From positions 1 to 64,000 of the forward strand of contig SVJS01000005.1 of assembly GCA_015068855.1 (NCBI GenBank): DNA of 64,000 nt, given 5' to 3'. Below, in pieces: positions 8,371 to 17,400 of the stretch (positions within the stretch are counted from its first letter, which is position 1; the number at the start of each line of letters is the position of its first letter). The position numbers and the translations under genes are program-made. The notes below the pieces were generated by a model that saw only the letters and a list, made by a program, of their open reading frames with translations, had not been told where the DNA came from and ran no database searches. The DNA comes from Oscillospiraceae bacterium (GTDB lineage: Bacteria; Bacillota; Clostridia; UBA1381; UBA9506).

Positions 8371-9174
8371 ATGAGACAGATTGATTTTAATGCAAAAAAA
8401 GGTTTCATCTGTGATATGGACGGTGTTATCTATCACGGGAATATGATTTTACCCGGTGTAAGGGAATTCATGGAGTGGCTCGTCGCATCCAAAAAGGAAT
8501 ATTTATTTTTGACAAATAACAGCGGTTTGACACCCAGAGAATTGCAACAAAAGCTGGCCAGAATGGGGCTTGATGTGCCCGAACGCCGCTTTTACACAAG
8601 TGCCCTCGCGACAGCTGCTTTCTTAAAGGAGCAGTCCCCCGGATGCTCAGCCTATGTCATCGGGGAAGCGGGTCTTTTCAATGCACTCTATGATGCAGGC
8701 ATCACCATGAACGATGTGGACCCTGATTATGTTGTCATTGGCGAAAGTAAGTCCTATTCCTTGGAAACCATAACCAAGGCAACCAATTTGGTGCTTGGCG
8801 GCGCAAAACTGATTGGCGCCAATTCGGATGTGTCCGGCCCCGTTGAGGGCGGAATTGTTCCCGCTTGCCGGGCGCTCGCTGCCCCTATTGAAATGGCAAC
8901 GGGCCGCGAGGCGTATTTCTGCGGTAAGCCGAATCCGTTGATGATGCGTACGGGTCTTAAAATGCTGGGCTGTCATTCTGAGGAAGCCGTGATTGTGGGC
9001 GACAGAATGGACACGGATGTTGTTTCCGGTTTAGAGAGTGGCATCGCAACCGTTCTGGTTTTGTCAGGCGTTTCATCGCGGGCCACCTTACAAACCTATG
9101 GCTATCGCCCCACGATTGTTTTAGACGGCGTTGGTGATATTGTGAAAGAAGCAGAAAAGACCTTGAAAAAATAA
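8371..9174 (+). CDS. HAD-IIA family phosphatase (NagD-like)
   Basis: The 267-residue protein is a haloacid-dehalogenase superfamily phosphatase. Motif I, DMDGVIYHGN, sits near residue 17, the Thr motif LTNNS near 48, and the distal acidic motif GDRMDTD near 213. The long cap between motifs places it in subfamily IIA with NagD and p-nitrophenyl phosphatases. Substrate is not predictable; nucleotide or sugar monophosphates are typical. ATG at 8371 follows GGGAGG at 8360-8365; an in-frame ATG at 8344 lacks a site. It is the first gene of a probable operon with two ATP-grasp genes. A paralogue lies at 50161-50952. Confidence 0.87.
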   Translation: MRQIDFNAKKGFICDMDGVIYHGNMILPGVREFMEWLVASKKEYLFLTNNSGLTPRELQQKLARMGLDVPERRFYTSALATAAFLKEQSPGCSAYVIGEAGLFNALYDAGITMNDVDPDYVVIGESKSYSLETITKATNLVLGGAKLIGANSDVSGPVEGGIVPACRALAAPIEMATGREAYFCGKPNPLMMRTGLKMLGCHSEEAVIVGDRMDTDVVSGLESGIATVLVLSGVSSRATLQTYGYRPTIVLDGVGDIVKEAEKTLKK

Positions 9175-9203
9175 TGATGAGCAGGGCCTTTGGAGGGAGT
9201 ATC

Positions 9204-10085
9204 ATGAAAAGCGGATGGCTGATAGTCAATCACTTTTTACAGACAGAAAAATTTACTGAGCACTATGAATGGCTGCAAAAAGCAGCGGAACAAAAGGAGA
9301 TTTGCCTGACGGTTAAAACGGGTGCAGACTTGATGTGCGAGATAGCAGAGGGGCTTTTATCCGGAGACAAGTGCCCCGACTTTGGCTTGTTTTGGGATAA
9401 GGATGTTCGTCTGGCGCTGTCGCTGGAAAACAGGGGTTTACGCCTGTTTAACAGTGCCCGCGCGGTTGCACTTTGTGACGATAAAAGCTTGACCTGTCTT
9501 GCTCTTGCGGGCAAAATTCCCATGCCCCGAACCATCATGGCACCCATGACGTACCCTGCCATAGGCTACGGGGACCTTTCCTTTGTCAAGACAGCGGGAG
9601 AGGCTTTGGGCTATCCCATGGTCATCAAAGAATGCTTTGGGTCCTTTGGGGGTCAGGTGTATCTGGCAAACAATCTTACGGAGGCGCAAACCATTGTGGA
9701 CGGTCTTTCCGGTCGACCCTTTTTGTTTCAGGAGTGCATCACAAGTTCTTTTGGACGTGATGTGCGCATAGAGGTGGTGGGTGGCCGCGTCATTGCCGCC
9801 ATGGAGCGCTTTAACACGGACGGCGATTTCCGTGCCAACATCTCAGCAGGAGGCAAAATGCGACCCTTTACGCCCACAAAAAAACAAGCAGAGCTGGCAA
9901 CGCTTGCTTGTGATGTTTTGGGTCTTGATTTTGCCGGGGTGGACTTTTTGTTCGGTGCAGACGAGACGCCCATTCTTTGCGAGGTTAATTCCAACGCCCA
10001 TTTTAAGAATTTATATGATTGCACGGGTGTTAATGCTGCAGAGGCGATTATGGACCATGTGGCAAGAACAGTTTTTGCAGAGTGA
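9204..10085 (+). CDS. ATP-grasp ligase, RimK-like (first of a tandem pair)
   Basis: A 293-residue ATP-grasp protein of the RimK/glutathione-synthetase type, which joins a carboxylate to an amine by way of an acyl phosphate. Visible features are the nucleotide-binding MVIKECFGSFGG loop near residues 142-153, GRDVRIEVVGG near 185, GDFRANIS, GVDFLFG and the metal-binding C-E-V-N segment with E260 and N262. ATG at 9204 follows TGGAGGGAG; an in-frame start at 9174 overlapping the previous stop has none. The C-terminal half resembles alpha-L-glutamate ligases, but the acceptor is unknown. It is followed 28 bases later by a diverged paralogue. Confidence 0.82.
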   Translation: MKSGWLIVNHFLQTEKFTEHYEWLQKAAEQKEICLTVKTGADLMCEIAEGLLSGDKCPDFGLFWDKDVRLALSLENRGLRLFNSARAVALCDDKSLTCLALAGKIPMPRTIMAPMTYPAIGYGDLSFVKTAGEALGYPMVIKECFGSFGGQVYLANNLTEAQTIVDGLSGRPFLFQECITSSFGRDVRIEVVGGRVIAAMERFNTDGDFRANISAGGKMRPFTPTKKQAELATLACDVLGLDFAGVDFLFGADETPILCEVNSNAHFKNLYDCTGVNAAEAIMDHVARTVFAE

Positions 10086-10113
10086 GAAAAACAGCAGAAA
10101 AGGAGAGAAAAAA

Positions 10114-10950
10114 GTGCAGGGATGGCTGATTTATAAAAAACAGGAAGCCGAGCGGAACCAACATGCCGTTTCGTTTTACTTAGATGCTGCGGCAAAACGA
10201 GGCGTTTCCCTGACGCTTATGCTGTTTGAACAATTTTCTGCCGATGCCGCCTCTTACGGGGAGAAAAAGGTGGAAAAATTTCCTGATTTTGTGATTATGC
10301 GGGCAGATGTGCCTGCTTTTTCTGCGGCCTTAGAGCAGCGTGGCATCCCTGTTTTTAACAATGCCCGCCTGTCTTTTGTTGCCAATGATAAATGGGAAAC
10401 CGTCAAGCTTGCAAGAACCTTAGGCGTTCCCACACCTGTTACGTGCCTTGCCACCAAGGAAAATGCAGCGGCGGAGGCAGCAAAACTTGGGTATCCCCTT
10501 GTTATGAAGCCGCGTGACGGTCATGGGGGGCAGGATGTTTTGTGGATAGCGAGTGAAACAGAGCTTCGCTCTGTTTTGCTGCTTTTTGACCATGACAGCT
10601 TTTTGCTGCAACAGCCCGTTTCGGACTTGGGGCGCGACCTCAGGGTATATGTGCTGGGCGGCTGCATTGTGGCAGCGATGCTCCGCAGTCGCGAGGATGA
10701 TTTTCGCAGCAATTATTGTCTGGGCGGCACAGCCACAATCCACACCTTGACAGAGGCGGAACAAGCCTTGGTGGAGACAGTTATCAAGGCTCTGCCCATG
10801 GATTTTGCAGGGGTGGACCTTTTATATCACAACGGGCAGCCCGTTCTGGGCGAAATTGAAGATGTTGTGGGCGCCAGAATGTTATATCATGTGGCGGGCC
10901 TTTCCATTATTGATGATTACGTAGATTATATCATAGACAAGCTTTCATAA
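10114..10950 (+). CDS. ATP-grasp ligase-like protein (second, diverged copy)
   Basis: A 278-residue paralogue of the upstream gene: both begin with a G-W-L-I strand and share the PLVMKPRDGHGG loop, GRDLRVYVLGG, DDFRSNY and FAGVDLL. GTG at 10114 follows AAAAGGAGAG with an 8-base gap; the frame stays open further upstream only because it overlaps the first copy out of frame. The metal-binding E-x-N of the first copy is replaced by E247-I-E249, so the second Mg ligand is altered. It may still bind metal through Glu, or have lost or changed activity. The stop codon is separated by one base from the stop of sigE on the other strand. Confidence 0.8.
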   Translation: MQGWLIYKKQEAERNQHAVSFYLDAAAKRGVSLTLMLFEQFSADAASYGEKKVEKFPDFVIMRADVPAFSAALEQRGIPVFNNARLSFVANDKWETVKLARTLGVPTPVTCLATKENAAAEAAKLGYPLVMKPRDGHGGQDVLWIASETELRSVLLLFDHDSFLLQQPVSDLGRDLRVYVLGGCIVAAMLRSREDDFRSNYCLGGTATIHTLTEAEQALVETVIKALPMDFAGVDLLYHNGQPVLGEIEDVVGARMLYHVAGLSIIDDYVDYIIDKLS

Positions 10951-10951
10951 C

Positions 10952-11686
10952 TTACTGAATAGAGTTGAATTCCTTTTTGAGTCGCAGAATGATGCGCTTT
11001 TCCAACCGTGAGATGTAGGATTGGGAAATGCCCAGCATGTCTGCGACTTCTTTTTGTGTTTTTTCACGACCAGCGTGAAGACCAAAGCGCAGTTCCATAA
11101 TCCGTCGCTCGCGGTTGGATAAGCGGCTGATGGCGTGATAGAGCTGCTCTCTGTCGGCTTCTTCCTCCACACGACGGGAAATTTCATCGCTGTCCGTTCC
11201 CAAAATGTCGGATAAAAGAAGTTCATTGCCGTCCCAATCCATATTTAAGGGCTCATCGATGGAAATCTCGGTTTTAACGTTATGATTTTTCCGCAAATAC
11301 ATTAGAATTTCGTTTTCAATACAGCGGGAGGCATAGGTGGCAAGTTTTATGTTTTTTTCGGTGTCAAAGGTGTTGACCGCCTTGATTAAGCCAATGGAAC
11401 CAATGGAGATTAAATCTTCAATGTTAACGCCTGTGTTTTCAAATTTACGGGCCACATACACCACAAGACGCAGGTTTCTTTCAATTAAGGTCTTCTTGAC
11501 CTCGTCTGTATCACAGGTGATGCGGTGGAGTAAATCAAGCTCTTCTTCTGCGGTCAGCGGCAGGGGCAGTGCTTCGCTGCCGCCGATATACAAAACGGGG
11601 TCCTCGCAGCTTGTAATCCATTTATAAATAAAATCGGGCGTAATCTTACATAGCTTTTGCAGCAGGGTCCTGATTCTGAATTTCAT
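10952..11686 (-). CDS. sigE: Sporulation sigma factor SigE
   Basis: The 244-residue protein closely follows Bacillus SigE: the YIGGSEALP pro-region boundary, the region 2 core ([51 protein letters not shown]), [17 protein letters not shown], and region 4 ([32 protein letters not shown]). It is made as a pro-protein, processed by SpoIIGA, and directs mother-cell transcription after septation. The N-terminal extension before YIGG supplies the pro-sequence. The start at 11686 lies inside the end of spoIIGA (41-base overlap) with GAGGAAG as a ribosome site. In Bacillus sigG follows; here the next gene is convergent and unrelated. Confidence 0.95.
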   Translation of the reverse strand: MKFRIRTLLQKLCKITPDFIYKWITSCEDPVLYIGGSEALPLPLTAEEELDLLHRITCDTDEVKKTLIERNLRLVVYVARKFENTGVNIEDLISIGSIGLIKAVNTFDTEKNIKLATYASRCIENEILMYLRKNHNVKTEISIDEPLNMDWDGNELLLSDILGTDSDEISRRVEEEADREQLYHAISRLSNRERRIMELRFGLHAGREKTQKEVADMLGISQSYISRLEKRIILRLKKEFNSIQ

Positions 11687-12521
11687 AGTTTTTCACTTCC
11701 TCAAAATTATGGGGTAAAACAGCATCCCAATGCTGATACAAATCAAGTGGTTCGCTTGAAAGTCCCACATAAAGCGGGGTTACGGGGATGAGTGCGCGCC
11801 CCTTTTCCAGATACATAGCGTCAGGCAAAAACGCTCTCAGCCGTCCCTTGCCTTGCAAGGTTTGATAGTTTACGGTGGTGAGCCAAAGGCCCTCTTGCAT
11901 TAAAAGCGGTTTAACAAGACGTTCCTCGGTAATCATAACGCCACGTCCGTCCTGACCTTTCAGCAGATTGCCGCTGTCGCAAAAACCGCGCAGCCGCACA
12001 GAGCGTTTTCCCAAGCAAATGCGCAGGGGCACAATGTTGTGACCAGTTGCACGAATGCGGCCGGATACGGAAAGCAGACCGCGGAGCAGAAAAAAGCAGG
12101 ACAAAAACAGGGCCAGAATACCATACGCGGGCAGGTTTATGTACAAATTTCCGTTATACAGCACACTGCCCAGGCGGGCGCCAATGCCCCCTGCATAGAT
12201 AAGGCAAAGAAAAGAGCCGCCCGTTGTCAAAGAGCTTACCAAAAACACAGCGGAAAACCTGCAAAAAATCCGCAGGGAGCGGGGTCGGTAGGCAACCATC
12301 ACCATCAGGCATGCCACCATCAGCCGGAGGGACAGGCTCAGCCAAAGCGGAATTTTCATAAAAAAAGAAAGGACGGCATACAGGGCGCCTATGGCTGCGG
12401 CTGAGAGCAAATAAATTGGATTCAGCCCGGTGCGAAGCAAACGCCCCGTTACCCATAGAAGCAGAGAGTCAAACAGATAATTTGTCAGGAATAAGACATC
12501 TATGTATATATTGATTTCCAC
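11646..12521 (-). CDS. spoIIGA: Sigma-E processing peptidase SpoIIGA
   Basis: A 291-residue membrane aspartic protease that activates pro-SigE from the septum. The N-terminal half has about five hydrophobic segments beginning [18 protein letters not shown]. The soluble half carries the FCDSGNLL motif near residue 180, whose Asp-Ser-Gly is the catalytic signature. It starts with GTG (12519-12521) preceded by GGAGGA. It overlaps the start of sigE, so the two are translated as a pair, as in the classical spoIIG operon. Confidence 0.92.
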   Translation of the reverse strand: MEINIYIDVLFLTNYLFDSLLLWVTGRLLRTGLNPIYLLSAAAIGALYAVLSFFMKIPLWLSLSLRLMVACLMVMVAYRPRSLRIFCRFSAVFLVSSLTTGGSFLCLIYAGGIGARLGSVLYNGNLYINLPAYGILALFLSCFFLLRGLLSVSGRIRATGHNIVPLRICLGKRSVRLRGFCDSGNLLKGQDGRGVMITEERLVKPLLMQEGLWLTTVNYQTLQGKGRLRAFLPDAMYLEKGRALIPVTPLYVGLSSEPLDLYQHWDAVLPHNFEEVKNYEIQNQDPAAKAM

Positions 12522-12553
12522 GCTTTTGTCCTCCGCAGGTATCCTTTACGGCT

Positions 12554-12586
12554 ATTGTACCACAAGCAAACGGAAAAACTTGTCAC
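12554..12586 (-). promoter_or_regulatory. Candidate spoIIG promoter with long spacer
   Basis: On the minus strand GTGACA (12581-12586) and TACAAT (12554-12559) are separated by 21 bases. The Bacillus spoIIG promoter is known for an over-long spacer that requires Spo0A~P. I see no perfect TGTCGAA box, so the Spo0A link is inferred. Confidence 0.45.
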
Positions 12587-12615
12587 ATCCTGACGGGAAG
12601 AAAAAATTATTTCAC

Positions 12616-12654
12616 AAAAAAACTGATTCCGCAAAAACGGAACCAGTTTTTTTT
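12616..12654 (-). terminator. Terminator downstream of trpB
   Basis: Read on the minus strand, AACTGGTTCCG pairs with CGGAATCAGTT (one mismatch) and is followed by seven T residues. It also has T residues on the plus side and could work in both directions. Confidence 0.85.
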
Positions 12655-12694
12655 ATAAACCATATTCTTTTAGGAATGTTTTAGTTTGTCGTGA

Positions 12695-13915
12695 TTAGCG
12701 AATGCCGTAGTTTTCAATGATATAGTCCATGTCCTTATCCCCGCGGCCTGACAGGTTAATCAGCACAGAGCCGTTATCCATTGTCTTGGCAAGCTTCATA
12801 CCAAAGGCAACCGCATGAGCACTTTCAATAGCGGGGATGATGCCCTCTAAGCGGGAGAGCTTGAAGAAAGCGTCAATGGTTTCTTCGTCGTTAATGACAT
12901 CATATTTCACACGACCGATTTCCTGCAAGAAAGCATGCTCAGGACCGCTTGACGGATAGTCAAGACCGCTGGCAACGGAATAAACCGGCGCAGGTTCGCC
13001 GTTTTCATCTTTTAACATAATGCTGTTAAAGCCGTGCATGATGCCCTCTGTTCCGAACTTTAAGCTGGCAGCGTGGTCGCCCAGTTTTTCGCCGCGACCC
13101 AAGGGCTCAATGCCGTAAATATCAACGGGGTCATTCAAAAAGCCTGCGAACATACCCGCGGCATTGGAACCACCACCAACGCAGGCAACAATGGCGTTGG
13201 GCAGATGCCCTGTCATATCCATAAACTGTTCTCTTGCCTCAATGCCCACAACACTCTGGAAATCGCGGACCATCATGGGGAAGGGATGGGGGCCTAAAAC
13301 GGAGCCGATGCAGTAAATGGCATCCTGATATTCCTTGCTGTAAGCGTCAAATGCAGCGTCAACAGCTTCCTTTAAGGTTTGCAGACCGTGCGTAACCTCC
13401 ACAACGTTAGCGCCTAAAATCTTCATGCGGGCCACGTTAGGTGCCTGCTTTTTAATATCAACAGCACCCATATAGATATCGCATTCCAGTCCAAAGTAAG
13501 CAGCGGCTGTTGCCAAAGCAACGCCGTGCTGACCGGCACCGGTTTCAGCAATGACTTTTTTCTTGCCCATGTATTTTGCCAGTAGTGCCTCGCCCATGCA
13601 ATGATTCAGCTTGTGAGCGCCGGAATGGTTTAAGTCCTCACGCTTAGCATAGAGCTGCACCTTGCCGCCCAGAGAGTCAGACAGCCGTTCTAAATGAGAA
13701 ACGGGGGTGGGTCTGCCCTGAAATTCCTTGCGGATTCTCCGAAGCTCTGCAATGAACTTTCGGGACTGGCAAATGGAGTAGTAGGCTTCGGTGATTTCAG
13801 CCATGGCGGTTTTTAATTTATCTTCAATGTAAACGCCGCCGTATTTGCCGAAGTAGCCGTTTTTGTCAGGGTAATTATTAAAGTAGGTGTTAAAATCAAC
13901 GTTATTCATCTTCAT
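12695..13915 (-). CDS. trpB: Tryptophan synthase beta chain
   Basis: The 406-residue PLP enzyme condenses indole with serine to give tryptophan. The GAHKLNH motif near residue 96 holds the PLP lysine, ETGAGQHG and GGGSNAAG are the family loops, and GRGDKD near the C-terminus closes the site. The form is TrpB1. No trpA, trpC or other trp gene adjoins it, so at this locus it would act on free indole, or on indole from a TrpA encoded elsewhere. The start has GGAGG seven bases upstream. Expression is predicted to be controlled by a T-box leader and possibly a short Trp-containing ORF. Confidence 0.95.
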   Translation of the reverse strand: MKMNNVDFNTYFNNYPDKNGYFGKYGGVYIEDKLKTAMAEITEAYYSICQSRKFIAELRRIRKEFQGRPTPVSHLERLSDSLGGKVQLYAKREDLNHSGAHKLNHCMGEALLAKYMGKKKVIAETGAGQHGVALATAAAYFGLECDIYMGAVDIKKQAPNVARMKILGANVVEVTHGLQTLKEAVDAAFDAYSKEYQDAIYCIGSVLGPHPFPMMVRDFQSVVGIEAREQFMDMTGHLPNAIVACVGGGSNAAGMFAGFLNDPVDIYGIEPLGRGEKLGDHAASLKFGTEGIMHGFNSIMLKDENGEPAPVYSVASGLDYPSSGPEHAFLQEIGRVKYDVINDEETIDAFFKLSRLEGIIPAIESAHAVAFGMKLAKTMDNGSVLINLSGRGDKDMDYIIENYGIR

Positions 13916-13966
13916 GGTTTTTCCTCCGATTTATAGTTAGTTTTTGTCGTGTTTACGGTCTATGAT

Positions 13967-13996
13967 TCAGGGTCGCCATCGTCTTGTCAGTTTCAT
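13967..13996 (-). CDS. Nine-codon leader peptide ORF between T-box and trpB
   Basis: On the minus strand AGGAGG (14005-14010) stands eight bases before ATG (13994-13996) and the frame reads MKLTRRWRP followed by TGA. The peptide contains one Trp codon after two Arg codons. It lies after the T-box terminator and about 50 bases upstream of the trpB start. The strong ribosome site and the Trp codon suggest a regulatory leader, comparable in arrangement to the T-box plus leader peptide of the Bacillus subtilis anti-TRAP operon. This is an inference; I see no clear hairpin that sequesters the trpB site. Confidence 0.5.
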   Translation of the reverse strand: MKLTRRWRP

Positions 13997-14027
13997 TTTG
14001 TTTACCTCCTGTTATAAGCCTGGGACA

Positions 14028-14297
14028 ATAAAAAAGTCCTCGACAGAAAAATCTGATTCTGTCAAGGACGAATAAACTGATTATCCGCGGTGCCACCTTG
14101 CTTCACAGCACGCTGTGCTCTTAAAAGAGTACTGACATACTCCTGACGACTGACGCGCGCCTTGCGTTCGTGCATTTAACACGACCCTCAGCAGTCCATA
14201 TTATGCAGAGAATCTTTGCGGAACTCACACCGTAATCCGCTCGCTCTAAAAGACCGATTCTGCTTTTTTTCTGCTTCAACGGTTTCTATGTAGTTAT
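14028..14297 (-). promoter_or_regulatory. T-box leader, tryptophan-type specifier (UGG)
   Basis: On the minus strand the conserved T-box sequence AAGGTGGCACCGCGG is at 14085-14099. It is followed by the terminator hairpin GTCCTTGACAGA / TCTGTCGAGGAC (14036-14069) and a T run. Stem I contains GGTGTGAG and, on its 3' side, ATATGGACTG, where the GACTG can pair with CGGTC at the stem base; UGG (14196-14198) is then in specifier position followed by A. Uncharged tRNA-Trp should allow readthrough into trpB. Confidence 0.9.
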
Positions 14298-14303
14298 ACT
14301 GTC

Positions 14304-14332
14304 ATTATATGTCAGCGCCCCTCATTTGTCAA
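14304..14332 (-). promoter_or_regulatory. SigA promoter of the trpB T-box transcript
   Basis: On the minus strand TTGACA (14327-14332) and TATAAT (14304-14309) are separated by 17 bases, a perfect consensus. Confidence 0.9.
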
Positions 14333-14366
14333 GTCTTTTTTTCTTAATTTTTATGGCAAAACCGTC

Positions 14367-14395
14367 TTGACAAATTGTGGGGTTTTATGTAAGAT
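14367..14395 (+). promoter_or_regulatory. SigA-type promoter of the large glycoside hydrolase gene
   Basis: TTGACA (14367-14372) and TAAGAT (14390-14395) are separated by 17 bases, with TATG ahead of the -10. It is divergent from the trpB promoter. Confidence 0.75.
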
Positions 14396-14447
14396 GTAAC
14401 GTAGATGGAATGGTAGTTTTTTACGTACGTATGAGGGAGGAAATAAC

Positions 14448-17400
14448 GTGTCTAGAGTCAAGTATTTTCTGCAAAAGCATGGGGACTGTGAACGTCCCTG
14501 TATCATGTGGGCCTGGGCCGACCGCCTGCGTGATGATTACATCGTTCATCAGATTGAGAAATTTAAGGAAGTGGGCATAGATGATTTTTATGTTCACCCT
14601 TCCTGGATGAGCGAATATGATAACCACATGAGCGAGTTCTTTTTAGATAAAATCAAGCTAATCGTAGAAACGGCAGAGAGCCTTGGCATGCGGTTTTCGT
14701 TATATGATGAGTATGACTGGGCGTCGGGCATTTGCGGCGGCCAGGTGATTGCGGAACATCCCGAGCTTCGCATGACGGCAATTAAGTGGGCTCGTGCCGA
14801 TGTGCAGGCAGGCGAAGCAACGAATTTGTGGTTCCGTGGCAAACTGCTTGCCGTTCAGGTGCAGTATCTGGATAAGGTGGGGAACCGTGCGGACGTCACA
14901 AAAGAAGCCAAGGTGGATGTTTTTGGCGAAGAAGAGGGCGGCCGTGTTGTTTGGGTGAACAAAAACACCTGCACGGCGCAGGTTTTTGTGTTCAGTTATG
15001 ACAAAATGGACGGGTATTCTGCTGCCGCCAAATGGTCATCCTTCCTTCCCGAACCCATGCCCGGCTTTGTGGACACCATGCATCCCGATTCGATTAAACA
15101 GTTCCTGTCCATGACACATGACAAATATCTAAAAGCCTTGGGCGAGGAACGCTTTGGCACCACCATTCGTCGTGCCTTTACGGATGAAACACCCATGGGT
15201 CCTTTGTTTGTTGATGATGCAACCCGTCCGTATTCCGTTGCGCTGGAAGAAGAATTTTATAAAGAACACGGATACAGATTGTCTGATGACTATATTGCCT
15301 TAACCAACACCTGTGAATGTGCGGCGGACATGAAGGTGCTCTATGACTATTACAACACCTGCACCCGTCTGTTTAACGAAAACTGGTTGCGGCCTTATGC
15401 TGCTTGGTGTCATGAGCACAACCTGCAGCTGACAGGGCATTTATCAGGGGCAGGACACATGCATTTTCAGGGCTTGCAGATGGGCGATTTTTACAGGTCG
15501 CTTTCTAATTTTGATGTGCCGGGCGTTGACAGTATTTTGTCTAAAAAGTATGTTAACGACATCGGCTTCGGCATTACGCCCCAGAAAATGACGGCCTCTT
15601 TGGCTAAATTCCAAAACAAAGACAGAGTCATTTGCGAAACCTTTTCGGGCAGCGGCTGGGATTGCAACTTAGAGGACATGAAGCGTGTTATCAACCGCCT
15701 GATGCTCTCGGGGGTTACCTACATCATGTATATGACTGCTTCTTATTCGCAGAATGAGGGCAGAAAAAACCTCCCGATTGGATATCCGCCCAGCCATGGC
15801 TACAATAACCCCTTATTTAAGCACTATGAACCCCTAACGGACTATACGGCCATTCGCTCGTTCCTGCTTTCGCAAACCAAACCCCACAGCCACACCCTGA
15901 TTCTGACACCCCAGATAGACGCCTGGACGCACATGGAAGATTGGCGCTGGATGTGTAAACGGCATGAAGCCTGGGCAATCACTCCCTGCGGCTTGTCTTA
16001 TAACAACGTGGACTATGATATGTTCTTTGAGTTTATGACTGAGGGCGTTACGGTGGAAAATGGTCAGATTGTAATTAACGGGTATCGTTATGACACCATC
16101 ATTTTACCCTCTATCCGCTGCTCCAATCAGTTCACAATGGACCTTTTGGAAAGCTTTGCAAAGCAAGGCGGACGCATTGTGTTTATTGACAGCATTCCCA
16201 CTCTGGCTGTTGACACGGGTAAGGAATATGATTTAGCCAAAGCCTGCGGCTTAGACAAGGACGCGCTGTCTGTCTTTACAGGCGACCGTAAGGATTATGC
16301 GACTTATGAAAACAGTCATGTTATGCTTATTAACATGGGCCATTATAAAAGCGGTGTTGCCACGAGTACCGATTTGATTAACATGGAAATAGAAGAATTT
16401 AAGTGTCGCGACGTGTTCTGGAAAGATTTGAGCCGTTTTGCAAGAAATGGCGACCCGGGCGAAAAGGTTACGGTTCTTTCCATGCCAAATGGCGTTAATA
16501 TGGCGCGCCGCACAGCCAAGGGACTGTATTGCTGCTTAGTATCCAACGATACGGCGCAGGAAGCCGTTGCCAGACTCAGGGTGCACAGCGATGATACGCT
16601 GACCCTTTTGAAAGGCACACAGCTGTATGATGTTTGTGCCGAAGACGGCATTGTGACGATTACCTTAGCGCCGCATGATATGTCCATTCTCCTTTTGACG
16701 GAGACGGGCGTTTCTGTGGAAGGTATTAGCAAGGGGCAGCAAGACGAGGCTCCCTGCGGCGAAACAACAGAACTGGTTATGAAAAAGGGCTGGACGGTTA
16801 AACGCTCCCGTCCCAATGAACTGCCGCTTCCCATTCGTTACCTGACAAAAGCAGAGCCTTGCGGCAAGCTTGACCCTGCTATTGCCAAGCTGGCAGAAAC
16901 AGCCGAGGTGCCCTATGCCATTCAGGAATTTCCGGCAGGTATGGGCCTTGATTTTGGCAGTGGCTATGCGGCTTTTGCCCGTTTTGAAATTCTGGATATG
17001 CCCAAGACGTTAGAATTGTTTACCGAGATTGTGGACGATGCCGAGCTCTGGCTGAACGGCACTTTGCTTTCAGGCTACAAAACGGTTATGGAACGTGGTC
17101 CTCGCGACAAAGTGACGGACATTACGGGCCTTGTAAAGCCCGGCACCAATGTGCTTGTGATGATTCATCGCATGCCTGCCTGGGCTGGACCTCATCAAAT
17201 GCCCATTTCCATTGTTCGTGGCGATTTTCGTCTTGATGACGCCGAGAGAATTGTTGCTGATTATGACGCAATCGATGTAAACCGTTACTTTACACAGCAG
17301 GGCCTGCGCTATTATCAGGGCGAGCTTTGTTATGAAAACAGCTTCACATTGGATGCTGATGCCAAAAAGGTTATTGTTAAGCTGGAAACCAGCGAAGTGG

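Noticed and set aside
9781-10113. Upstream extension of the second ATP-grasp gene
   Set aside because: The open frame there only overlaps the first copy out of frame; GTG 10114 has the ribosome site and aligns with the paralogue's N-terminus.
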